From assembly GCF_022807995.1 (NCBI RefSeq), contig NZ_CP094351.1, positions 3,007,001 to 3,071,000 of the forward strand: DNA of 64,000 nucleotides. Reading direction: 5' to 3'. The stretch is from Pseudomonas orientalis (GTDB lineage Bacteria; Pseudomonadota; Gammaproteobacteria; Pseudomonadales; Pseudomonadaceae). A program made the translations under genes and the position numbers. Below the pieces are notes generated by a model that had not been told where the DNA came from, did no database searches, and saw nothing but the letters and a program-made list of their open reading frames with translations. Positions within the stretch are counted from its first letter, which is position 1. Each line of letters begins with the position of its first letter. This document shows positions 7,871 through 15,644 of this stretch, in pieces.

Positions 7871-8843
7871 ATTAGAAAACCTATGGGTCTTGCGTGGTGA
7901 CGTTGCTATTCTTAGTGATAAGAATCAACTTAAATTGATCACAGAGGATGGCATAAAAAATATCAAACCTCACAATTCCGATACCGCCACGTTACTGCAT
8001 CTACTTAGTACAACGGGGGTCGTGTTGGAATTAGAGAAGGAACCGAAAGAAAGCCTTCTCCGAAAATTAAAGGATGCTAATCTTATTCACACAGCCCCTC
8101 CTTGCGGGATGACTCCGTTACAGTCGGTGCAATGGTGTTGGAATGAAGCAGTAGCGCCAAGCCAAGAAATGAGCCAACAATTATACAATTCGTCAATAGT
8201 AATTGTTGGATGCGGCGGCACCGGATCGTTAGTTGCACAAAGCCTTGCTGGTTCAGGGGTTGGCTCCTTTGTCTTAATTGATTTTGATAAAGTGAGCATG
8301 AGCAACCTTAATCGTCAATTTGTTTTTTGCGCGCGAGATATCGGCCAATATAAAGCAGATATACTTGCTCAGCGATTAATGGAAAATCAAAAAGTCGCAA
8401 AAACGCAATCCATCATATTAGAGATAACTTCCAGCAGACAGCTAGCAAGATTAGCAACGGGGGCAAATTTGATAATTTGTTGTGCTGATGAACCTAAAGG
8501 AGCCATTCAGGGTTACGTTGCTAACGCAGCATTAAAAGCAGGCACCTCAGCGCTTTTCGGTGCCGTTGGTATTAACAACGGCACACTCGGACCGCTTCTG
8601 AGAGAGAAACCTTCATTCCAGGCATATCTACACTGGATTAGAGATGTACACACCGTTTGTAAAAAAAAAATTATTCCTGCACGTTTTCCATCCAATGGAA
8701 TAACAAACTCGATTGTCGCCAATCTCATGGCGTGGGAAGCCCTTCAATATTTGGCAAAGATTGGACCTTCAAAAATAGATGCATGCATTTTAAGCTTAGA
8801 TTTCAGATCTTTTGAACTCACAAAGAAACAGGTATTTAAATAA
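7863..8843 (+). CDS. E1/ThiF-family adenylating enzyme, MccB/PaaA-like
   Basis: The 326-residue protein has the classical E1 core. The ATP-binding loop is GCGGTG (116-121), the acidic pair is D140 and D142, and the NLNRQ signature (148-152) and lysine in GQYKAD (164) follow; the CCADEP segment holds the Mg-binding aspartate D209. The first ~100 residues form a separate domain, as in MccB, where an N-terminal winged-helix RiPP recognition element clamps the precursor. Family enzymes adenylate a peptide carboxylate: MccB builds the peptide-nucleotide microcin C and PaaA crosslinks glutamates in pantocin A. The start is TTG 7863 with GGAG upstream, overlapping the previous gene by 8 bases. The expected substrate is the 46-residue peptide, possibly its C-terminal Cys carboxylate or an acidic side chain. 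That precursor has no C-terminal Asn, so the exact microcin C reaction is unlikely. Confidence 0.8.
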   Translation: MFKLENLWVLRGDVAILSDKNQLKLITEDGIKNIKPHNSDTATLLHLLSTTGVVLELEKEPKESLLRKLKDANLIHTAPPCGMTPLQSVQWCWNEAVAPSQEMSQQLYNSSIVIVGCGGTGSLVAQSLAGSGVGSFVLIDFDKVSMSNLNRQFVFCARDIGQYKADILAQRLMENQKVAKTQSIILEITSSRQLARLATGANLIICCADEPKGAIQGYVANAALKAGTSALFGAVGINNGTLGPLLREKPSFQAYLHWIRDVHTVCKKKIIPARFPSNGITNSIVANLMAWEALQYLAKIGPSKIDACILSLDFRSFELTKKQVFK

Positions 8844-8844
8844 A

Positions 8845-10092
8845 ATGAATGCATTAGGTTTTTTAAAAAACAAAAATGACAATTTATATTACTCTTTGTC
8901 TGTCTTCCTAAACATGGATGTTCAAAGAAGCCTGTTCGTTCTTTACTTGCTGCAACTTGGCATCACACAAGGAGAGATAGGTGCACTCCAATCTTTTTTA
9001 TTTTTTTCTTGTGTAGCATTAGAAATCCCATCTGGCTTACTTGCAGATCGATATGGCCGTAAGTTTTCTCTTATAACCGGTTTTCTAGGGTTATGTATAA
9101 GCGGTATTGGTTTCTTGCTATTCTCCTCTTTTATTCCTTTTGCGATTATATTTTGCCTATTCGGCGCCAGCATTGCGATGGGCTCCGGTTCAGACAGAGC
9201 ATTATTGTATGATAACTTACTGGCTGAACACCGAGCTGAAGAGTATCCCAAAATATTGTCACGTGCCCGTGCTATCGGTGCAGTTTCATTAGGCTTATCC
9301 ATACTTCTTGGTGGTGTATTACAAGATAGTTTCTCATGGAACAGTGTTTATATTTTTTTTGCGATATCCAAGTTTATCGGCGCACTTATTGTAACGTGCA
9401 TTCCCGAAATGAGGCTTCCGTCTACCTCTCCGGCGCTCCATAAAGAAAATGGAGTAGGCCATAACACGACAGAAAACGTTTTCACATCGCTCGTCAATTT
9501 TTTTTGCTCAAAAAAAGGGGCTCTTCTTATACCTCTATTTATTGGATATGCGTTATTCGAACTATCAACGATCCCCCTGTTTATCTATGGCCAGCCGTTT
9601 TTTGCCATGCAGGGTTTAGAGATACCTATTATTGCCGGCATTTATGCTGCCGTTGAAGCCATATCGGCAGTTATGTTCATGGCCGCGGGCTTTATTTGTT
9701 CTAGATTTTCTCTCGGCATAATCGCTCTTACCACTACCGCCGCTGTTACTTTTTTGCTAGGCATTTTATCATTAAATATTGGAACAATTACTTCGGTGGC
9801 AACTTTCCTTCTTATCATGTCGCTCCCTTCAATATATGAAACCTCCTATGAAACATATATTCATGAAAATGTTGATTCACATATCCGAGCGTCCTGCCTA
9901 TCTGTCGCAAACCTAATAAATTCAGTTGTCATCGGCATCTCCTATACTGTTTTTGGCGGGATGCTGGATATTTATGGCTTCTCCTTGACTTTGGTTATAG
10001 TTGCTGCCACCTGCTTTGTGGGTTTATTTGGTGTAAGCACAACATTATTCTTAAACGGACAGAGAAGTCATTTAAAAAAACAGGGCGTTTGA
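8845..10092 (+). CDS. MFS transporter, probable exporter of the peptide product
   Basis: This is a major facilitator of about 415 residues with twelve predicted hydrophobic segments. Between helices 2 and 3 it carries the motif A-like GLLADRYGRKFSL. The chosen ATG at 8845 lies two bases after the stop of the E1-like gene, so the genes are co-translated; an upstream in-frame TTG at 8812 would overlap that gene more deeply. It closes the AT-rich cluster. MFS proteins export microcin C (MccC) and pantocin A (PaaC-type) and give self-resistance, so the same role is likely here. Substrate is inferred from context only. Confidence 0.82.
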   Translation: MNALGFLKNKNDNLYYSLSVFLNMDVQRSLFVLYLLQLGITQGEIGALQSFLFFSCVALEIPSGLLADRYGRKFSLITGFLGLCISGIGFLLFSSFIPFAIIFCLFGASIAMGSGSDRALLYDNLLAEHRAEEYPKILSRARAIGAVSLGLSILLGGVLQDSFSWNSVYIFFAISKFIGALIVTCIPEMRLPSTSPALHKENGVGHNTTENVFTSLVNFFCSKKGALLIPLFIGYALFELSTIPLFIYGQPFFAMQGLEIPIIAGIYAAVEAISAVMFMAAGFICSRFSLGIIALTTTAAVTFLLGILSLNIGTITSVATFLLIMSLPSIYETSYETYIHENVDSHIRASCLSVANLINSVVIGISYTVFGGMLDIYGFSLTLVIVAATCFVGLFGVSTTLFLNGQRSHLKKQGV

Positions 10093-10151
10093 ATCGCGCA
10101 GATTTTTTGGCACTCTACAGGCTCACTGCGTAACGCTTTCAAGCAGCGCCA

Positions 10152-11174
10152 TTAATCTTGCGTTGCTTCATTCAAAATCAAACTCCGATAATGCCCCGGA
10201 TTCGACCCACTCCATTTACGAAACGCTTTATAAAACGAACTCGTATCAGCAAACCCCAACCGCTCGGCAATCTGGGCGAAGCTGATCTGCGGTTCAGCCA
10301 GCCACACAATCGCCAATTCCTTGCGCACGCTGTCCTTGAGGCCCTGATAGGTCTGCCCTTCTTCTGCCAAGCGGCGGCGCAGGGTGGACGCGGAGATGCA
10401 CAGGGTGGCGGCAAGGCCGTCCGTCTCCGGCCAGGTGTGCGGGGGCATATGGCGCAGGTCATGCTTGATGCGGCTGGCCAGGCTTTGCGGGTCGCGGTAT
10501 TTGACCAGGATATTGGCCGGTGCCTGGCCGAGAAAGCGTTGCAGTTCCTGGGGCGTACGCTTGATCGGCAGGTCCAGGCACTCGGCCGAAAAGATCATGC
10601 GCGTGCGTGGGCGATCAAAACGCAGGTTGTCGGAAAACATTACCTGATAATCATCGCAAAAGTCCGGGCGGGCGCAGCGCAGTTCGATGGCCAGAATCGG
10701 GATGCGCCGCCCCGCCAGCCAGCAGGCGACGCCGTGCACGATCATCCAATAGGTGAAATAGGTGAATGCACGCCTGGGTTCAGGCTCCGGCTCGAGCAAT
10801 ACGATTTCCGCCAGGCTTTGCTGGCGCACCAGCTGGGCAGGCAGGCGCTCGAGCATCAGTGACAGAAAATCCAGCGCGGTTTCCAGACCGGCCATCAGGC
10901 TCGGTTGGGCCATGGCGGCGCGACACAGAAACGCCAGGCTGCCGGATTTGAGTTTGCGTGGGTCCATGCCAAAAAACTCGTCATCCCTGCGCCGCGCCAG
11001 CAAACGCCACAGGCGTGCATAGGCCGTGGCGGCCACGCGTGCGCCGGGCTGTTCCAGCAGCACCGGGTCAATCCCGACTTTGCTTAACGCCTCAACCGTG
11101 GCCGCGCCCGGCGCGCAGCTCTGCAGCAAGGCTTCGCGCACGAGGTGGATGGAAATGGTGTCTTTCTCGGACAT
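10152..11174 (-). CDS. AraC family transcriptional regulator
   Basis: The 340-residue protein has an N-terminal arabinose-binding-type sensor domain (OruR/ArgR-like family, with RRDDEFFGMDPRKLKSGSLAFLCRAAMA) and a C-terminal AraC double helix-turn-helix (ISASTLRRRLAEEGQTYQGLKDSVRKELA, then FAQIAERLGFADTSSFYKAFRKWSG). The start was set at the ATG giving MSEKDTISIHLV; the frame is open 41 codons further upstream but that part is low-complexity and reaches the Fur box. It is divergent from efeU and convergent with the AT-rich cluster. Its base composition is that of the host, so it flanks rather than belongs to the peptide cluster. Its target is not evident. Confidence 0.85.
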   Translation of the reverse strand: MSEKDTISIHLVREALLQSCAPGAATVEALSKVGIDPVLLEQPGARVAATAYARLWRLLARRRDDEFFGMDPRKLKSGSLAFLCRAAMAQPSLMAGLETALDFLSLMLERLPAQLVRQQSLAEIVLLEPEPEPRRAFTYFTYWMIVHGVACWLAGRRIPILAIELRCARPDFCDDYQVMFSDNLRFDRPRTRMIFSAECLDLPIKRTPQELQRFLGQAPANILVKYRDPQSLASRIKHDLRHMPPHTWPETDGLAATLCISASTLRRRLAEEGQTYQGLKDSVRKELAIVWLAEPQISFAQIAERLGFADTSSFYKAFRKWSGSNPGHYRSLILNEATQD

Positions 11175-11282
11175 GGGGGGTCGATCGATCCGGCTGCGCT
11201 CTGGTGGCCTGCATGATAAAGGCGGTTGCGCTTCGCCACCACCGTTCAGCCCAGGTTCAGCAAAGGTCAATATTTCTTGTTT

Positions 11283-11301
11283 AGCAATGAGTATCATTAT
11301 G
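11283..11301 (+). promoter_or_regulatory. Fur box upstream of efeUOB
   Basis: The 19 bases match the classical Fur consensus (GATAATGATAATCATTATC) at 13 positions by my count, with ATCATTAT intact. The site lies 40 bases before the efeU start, in the expected place for iron repression of an uptake operon. Confidence 0.78.
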
Positions 11302-11341
11302 TTACAACTTAGCTTCCTATCTAGTTACGCCGTGGTGCCCG

Positions 11342-12187
11342 ATGCTCGTTCCTTTTTTAATCATGCTGCGCGAAGGCATTGAAGCGGCGTTGATCGTTGG
11401 CATCATCGCCAGTTACCTGCAACAGACCGGGCGCGGCCAGTGGATGCCCGCCGTGTGGATCGGCGTATTTCTCGCCGCTGCCCTGTCCCTGCTGGTGGGC
11501 GGTGGGCTGGAACTGGTCAGCGCCGAATTCCCGCAAAAACAGCAGGAACTGTTCGAAGGCATCGTCGGATTGGTCGCGGTGGGCATCCTCAGTTCCATGG
11601 TGTTCTGGATGCGCAAGGTGGCGCGTTCCATCAAACATTCGCTGCATGAGTCCCTCGACCATGCCTTGGCCGGCTCCCGGCATCAAGTGTTTGCGCTGAT
11701 CGCCATGGTGTTTTTCGCCGTGGCCCGCGAAGGGTTGGAAACCGTGTTCTTCCTGCTCGCCGTATTCCAGCAGAGCGAAGGCCCCGGCGCGCCGATGGGC
11801 GCCCTGCTCGGCCTGATCCTGGCGATTGTCGTGGGCTTTTTGATCTATTCCGGCAGCATGCGCCTGAACCTCGGCGCGTTTTTCCGCTGGACCGGCCTGT
11901 TTATCCTGGTGGTGGCGGCCGGCATTCTCGCCAACTCGGTGCAGGCTCTGCATGAAGCGGGCGTGTGGAATCACCTGCAAACCGTGCTGTTCGATTTCAG
12001 CGCCGCGCTGCCGATGGACAGCCCGCTCGGCTCGGTACTCGCAGGTATGTTCGGGTATCAGGAAGCACCGACGGTGAGCACGCTCGGCGCCTACCTGATT
12101 TACCTGGTGGTGGCCCTGGTGGTGTTCTTCCTGCCCGCGCCGTCCGCCAAGCCCTTCACCCCAAATTCTTCCGCCTCCAGCCAGTAA
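11342..12187 (+). CDS. efeU: FTR1-type ferrous/ferric iron permease EfeU
   Basis: The 281-residue inner-membrane protein has about seven hydrophobic segments and the two REXXE iron-binding motifs of the FTR1 family, REGIE at residues 10-14 and REGLE at 129-133. The start is ATG 11342; the Shine-Dalgarno is weak, but the family N-terminus (MLVPFLIMLREGIEAALI) begins exactly here. It is the first gene of an efeUOB-type operon preceded by a Fur box. EfeU imports iron delivered by the periplasmic EfeO and EfeB. Confidence 0.93.
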   Translation: MLVPFLIMLREGIEAALIVGIIASYLQQTGRGQWMPAVWIGVFLAAALSLLVGGGLELVSAEFPQKQQELFEGIVGLVAVGILSSMVFWMRKVARSIKHSLHESLDHALAGSRHQVFALIAMVFFAVAREGLETVFFLLAVFQQSEGPGAPMGALLGLILAIVVGFLIYSGSMRLNLGAFFRWTGLFILVVAAGILANSVQALHEAGVWNHLQTVLFDFSAALPMDSPLGSVLAGMFGYQEAPTVSTLGAYLIYLVVALVVFFLPAPSAKPFTPNSSASSQ

Positions 12188-12197
12188 GGACCGTCTC

Positions 12198-13400
12198 TTG
12201 TCCAACCCAACCCCTCAACCGGCCCCGCCGTCCCGCGCGCTGCGCTGGGCCCTGGCCGGCTCGGTGGTCGTGATGATCGCCGCCGGTGGCCTGTTCTATT
12301 ACGCCTCGCAGTTGGCCGCCGGCAAGCGCCAGGCCAACCACAATGAAATCGCGGTGACCATCCGCGGCCACGCCTGTGAGCCCAATGCACTGACAGTGCC
12401 GGCCGGACGTGCGAGCTTTCGCATCATCAACCGCTCCGATCGCGCAGTGGAGTGGGAAATCCTCGACGGCGTGCTGGTGGTCGAGGAGCGGGAGAATATT
12501 GCCCCCGGCCTGAGCCAGGTGATCAACGCCAACTTGCTGCCCGGCGACTACGCGATCACCTGCGGCCTGCTGAGTAACCCGCGCGGCACCTTGCATGTCA
12601 CGCCTACGGCTGAATCCGACGCCCAGGCCAGGGCCAAGCCGTCGATGGTGGCTTTTATCGGCCCGCTGTCGGAGTTCCGCGTGTACCTGAGCGGCCAGGG
12701 CAGTGCACTGGTCAAGGCTGTGACTGCGTTGCAGCAGGCAATCGATGCCGGCGATCTCGCCCAGGCCCAGGCCTTGTATGTTCCGGCCCGCGAAGCCTAC
12801 CAACGCCTGGCACCGGCCTCGCAACGTTTGGCCGAACTGGACAACGCGATCAACGCCCGCGCCGACTACTTCGAAAAACGCGAGCAGGACCCAGCCTTCA
12901 GCGGCTTCCACCGCCTTGAATACGGCCTGTTCCAGCAGCGCAGTCTCGATGGTCTGGCGCCCGTTGCGCAGCGTTTGGTCAACGACGTCACCACCCTCAA
13001 GCAACAGCTGCTGGCCCAGTCCCTGCCGCCGGAGCAACTGGTGAGCATTGTGGTGCGCAACCTCAACAGCCTGGCCGACGTACGCGCCGCCAGCGGTGAA
13101 GAAGAACGCTACAGCCATATCGACCTCAACGGTTTTGCCGCCAACCTGCAGGTTGCGCACAAGGTGGTCGACCTGATGCGCCCCTTGTTGACCCAATCGG
13201 CGGCCGACCTGCTGCCGACCATCGACAGCGCACTGGCGCAGTTCGACGCCGAACTGGCCGGTTTCAAAGTCGGCAGCCGCTACAGCACGTACGACAGCGT
13301 AACGGCCGATCAGCGCAAGCAGATCGCCAACAAGGCCAAGGCACTGGCCGCCGCACTCGATGGAATCGACCCCGCCCTCGGCCTTTCCGGCCTGCAGTGA
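12198..13400 (+). CDS. efeO: EfeO iron-uptake protein (cupredoxin plus M75 peptidase-like domain)
   Basis: The 400-residue protein begins at TTG 12198 with AAGGA eight bases upstream, ten bases after efeU. An N-terminal hydrophobic helix (about 16-36) acts as uncleaved anchor or signal. A cupredoxin-like domain follows (about 45-135; Cys in IRGHACEPNAL and ITCGLL). The C-terminal M75 imelysin-like domain carries the HxxE metal-binding motif in GFHRLEYGLF. EfeO binds iron in the periplasm and hands it to EfeU. The end overlaps the upstream in-frame GTG of efeB. Confidence 0.92.
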   Translation: MSNPTPQPAPPSRALRWALAGSVVVMIAAGGLFYYASQLAAGKRQANHNEIAVTIRGHACEPNALTVPAGRASFRIINRSDRAVEWEILDGVLVVEERENIAPGLSQVINANLLPGDYAITCGLLSNPRGTLHVTPTAESDAQARAKPSMVAFIGPLSEFRVYLSGQGSALVKAVTALQQAIDAGDLAQAQALYVPAREAYQRLAPASQRLAELDNAINARADYFEKREQDPAFSGFHRLEYGLFQQRSLDGLAPVAQRLVNDVTTLKQQLLAQSLPPEQLVSIVVRNLNSLADVRAASGEEERYSHIDLNGFAANLQVAHKVVDLMRPLLTQSAADLLPTIDSALAQFDAELAGFKVGSRYSTYDSVTADQRKQIANKAKALAAALDGIDPALGLSGLQ

Positions 13401-13414
13401 GACGAAACGCAGAC

Positions 13415-14719
13415 ATGAGTGATTCAGAACAATTCAACCTTCAGCGTCGCCGTGTCCTGCTGGGCATGGCGGCTACCGGCGCGGCCATTGCCGGCAGCAG
13501 CCTGACCTGCCCGGCCATGGCTGCGGCCGCCGAACAGGTCACCACCGCGCCGCGCAGCGACAAAACCCAGGACCATCACGCATTCTTCGGCCAGCACCAG
13601 AGCGGTATCGTCACTCCGCGCCCGGCCTGCGGCATGCTGGTGGCCTTCGACGTGCTGGCCAGCGACCGTGAAGACCTGGAGCGTCTGTTTCGCACCTTGA
13701 ACGAGCGCATCGCGTTCCTGATGACTGGCGGCACCGTGCCGCAGGTCGACCCGAAACTGCCGCCCACCGACTCCGGCATCCTCGGCCCGGTGGTCACGCC
13801 GGATAACCTGACCATCACCGTTTCCGTCGGCGAATCCTTGTTCGATGAGCGCTTCGGCCTCGGTGCAGCCAAACCCAAGCGCCTGATTCGCATGGTCGGC
13901 TTTCCCAACGATGCGCTGGAACCGGCACAGTGCCACGGCGACCTGAGCCTGCAGTTCAGCTCCAATACGCCGGACACCAATATCCACGCCCTGCGCGACA
14001 TCGTGAAAAACCTGCCGGACCTGTTGCTGGTGCGCTGGAAACAGGAAGGCAGCGTACCGCCTCAGGCGCCGGCCAAACCCGGCGAGCCTGCGCAAAGTGC
14101 GCGCAACTTCCTGGGTTTTCGCGATGGTTCGGCCAACCCCGACTCCAACGACGCCAAGGCCATGGACCGCATCGTCTGGGTCCAGCCCGGCAGCGACGAA
14201 CCCGCCTGGGCCGCCCACGGCAGCTACCAGGCGGTGCGGATCATCCGTAACTTCGTCGAGCGCTGGGACCGTACTCCGCTGCAGGAACAGGAAAGCATCA
14301 TTGGCCGTGTCAAACCCACCGGCGCGCCGATGGGTGGCGACAAGGAATCCCAGGTGCCCGATTACAGCAAGGACCCGGAGGGCAAATTGACCAAGCTTGA
14401 TGCCCACATCCGCCTGGCCAACCCGCGCACACCGCAGACCCAGGCCAACCTGATCCTGCGCCGGCCGTTCAACTACTCCAACGGCGTGAATAAAAACGGT
14501 CAGCTCGACATGGGGCTGCTGTTCATCTGCTACCAGGCTGACCTGGAGAAAGGCTTTATCAGCGTGCAAACCCGGCTCAACGGCGAGCCCCTGGAGGAAT
14601 ACCTCAAGCCGGTCGGCGGCGGTTATTTCTTCACCTTGCCGGGAGTCCGGGGGCCGGACGATTTCATCGGGCGCACGCTGCTTGCGGCAACGCACTCGCC
14701 AACCACTGCCAAAACCTGA
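13415..14719 (+). CDS. efeB: EfeB, Tat-exported DyP-type haem peroxidase/deferrochelatase
   Basis: This protein of about 434 residues starts at ATG 13415 (a GTG 18 bases upstream overlaps the efeO stop and cannot be excluded). A twin-arginine signal with RRRVLLGMAATG stands at residues 10-20, as needed for export of a folded haem protein. The DyP signature GFRDGSANP (catalytic Asp) is present. EfeB oxidises ferrous iron and may extract iron from haem in the periplasm. It is the third gene of the Fur-controlled operon. Confidence 0.92.
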   Translation: MSDSEQFNLQRRRVLLGMAATGAAIAGSSLTCPAMAAAAEQVTTAPRSDKTQDHHAFFGQHQSGIVTPRPACGMLVAFDVLASDREDLERLFRTLNERIAFLMTGGTVPQVDPKLPPTDSGILGPVVTPDNLTITVSVGESLFDERFGLGAAKPKRLIRMVGFPNDALEPAQCHGDLSLQFSSNTPDTNIHALRDIVKNLPDLLLVRWKQEGSVPPQAPAKPGEPAQSARNFLGFRDGSANPDSNDAKAMDRIVWVQPGSDEPAWAAHGSYQAVRIIRNFVERWDRTPLQEQESIIGRVKPTGAPMGGDKESQVPDYSKDPEGKLTKLDAHIRLANPRTPQTQANLILRRPFNYSNGVNKNGQLDMGLLFICYQADLEKGFISVQTRLNGEPLEEYLKPVGGGYFFTLPGVRGPDDFIGRTLLAATHSPTTAKT

Positions 14720-14746
14720 AACAAAACTCAGAGCGGATACCGTCCC

Positions 14747-15565
14747 ATGAAAAAGTCGACCCTCGCGTTGTCGTTGCTGATCACCCTTTCGCCACTGGCC
14801 GCCATCGCCGCCACGGCGCCGCTGGACCTGGTAGGGCCGGTGTCGGACTACAAGATCTACGTCACCGAAGAGATCGGTGAATTGGTCACCCAGACCCAGG
14901 CCTTCACCGCCGCCGTGAAAAAAGGTGACCTGGCCACCGCCAAAAAACTCTACGCGCCGACCCGTGTGCACTATGAGTCCATCGAGCCGATCGCCGAGCT
15001 GTTCAGCGACCTCGACGCCTCCATCGACTCACGGGTCGACGACCACGAAAAAGGCGTAAAGGCTGAAGACTTCACCGGCTTTCACCGCATCGAATACAGC
15101 CTGTTTTCCGAGAACACCACCCAGGGCCTCGACGCCCTCACCGACAAGCTCAACAGCGATGTGCTGGACCTCAAGACCCGCGTGGATGGCCTGACCTTCC
15201 CACCGGAAAAAGTCGTCGGCGGTGCCGCAGCGCTGCTCGAAGAAGTGGCCGCCACCAAGATTTCCGGCGAAGAAGACCGCTACAGCCACACCGACCTGTA
15301 TGACTTCCAGGGCAATATCGACGGCGCGAAGAAAATCGTTGACCTGTTCCGTGGCCAGATCGAAAAACAGGACAAGGGGTTCCTGGCCAAGGTCGACAAG
15401 AACTTTGCCACCGTGGACAAGATCCTCGCCAAGTACAGGACCCCGGACGGCGGGTTTGAAACCTACGACAAGGTCAAGGACAACGACCGCAAAGCCCTGG
15501 TGGGCCCGGTCAATACCCTGGCCGAAGACCTGTCGATGCTGCGCGGCAAGTTGGGCCTGAACTGA
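14747..15565 (+). CDS. Second EfeO-like M75 imelysin-domain protein (no cupredoxin domain)
   Basis: The 272-residue protein has a cleavable signal peptide (cleavage near ALAAIAATA/P) and only the M75 domain, with HxxE in GFHRIEYSLF and the conserved GEEDRYSHTDLYDF segment that efeO also has in its C-terminal half (GEEERYSHIDLNGF). It lies 27 bases after efeB and is followed by a terminator, so it is the fourth gene of the iron operon. This is the short, EfeM-like form of EfeO. It probably provides a second periplasmic iron-binding module; whether it duplicates or complements EfeO is not known. Confidence 0.88.
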   Translation: MKKSTLALSLLITLSPLAAIAATAPLDLVGPVSDYKIYVTEEIGELVTQTQAFTAAVKKGDLATAKKLYAPTRVHYESIEPIAELFSDLDASIDSRVDDHEKGVKAEDFTGFHRIEYSLFSENTTQGLDALTDKLNSDVLDLKTRVDGLTFPPEKVVGGAAALLEEVAATKISGEEDRYSHTDLYDFQGNIDGAKKIVDLFRGQIEKQDKGFLAKVDKNFATVDKILAKYRTPDGGFETYDKVKDNDRKALVGPVNTLAEDLSMLRGKLGLN

Positions 15566-15590
15566 TTGGACCTGAGCTAAACCGCCACGC

Positions 15591-15634
15591 AAAAAAACAC
15601 CCAGGTCCCGCAGGAGCCTGGGTGTTTTTTTTGT
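15591..15634 (+). terminator. Terminator shared by the efe operon and the convergent pssA
   Basis: The arms AAAAAAACACCCAGG and CCTGGGTGTTTTTTTT pair almost perfectly and have A and T runs on the two sides, so the element can act in both directions. It lies between two convergent transcription units. Confidence 0.88.
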
Positions 15635-15644
15635 TCAGGTGGTT

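Noticed and set aside
3914..10092. Classical microcin C (peptide-nucleotide) cluster
   Set aside because: The precursor ends in Cys and not Asn, and no MccD, MccE-PLP or MccF homologue is present. Only the E1-like and exporter parts are shared.
3914..10092. Pearlin-type (peptide aminoacyl-tRNA ligase) cluster, suggested by the C-terminal Cys
   Set aside because: There is no LanB-like PEARL enzyme and no DUF692 enzyme in the cluster.
13424..14971. Long minus-strand frame opposite efeB
   Set aside because: Shadow frame; it crosses two well identified iron uptake genes and has no recognisable content.
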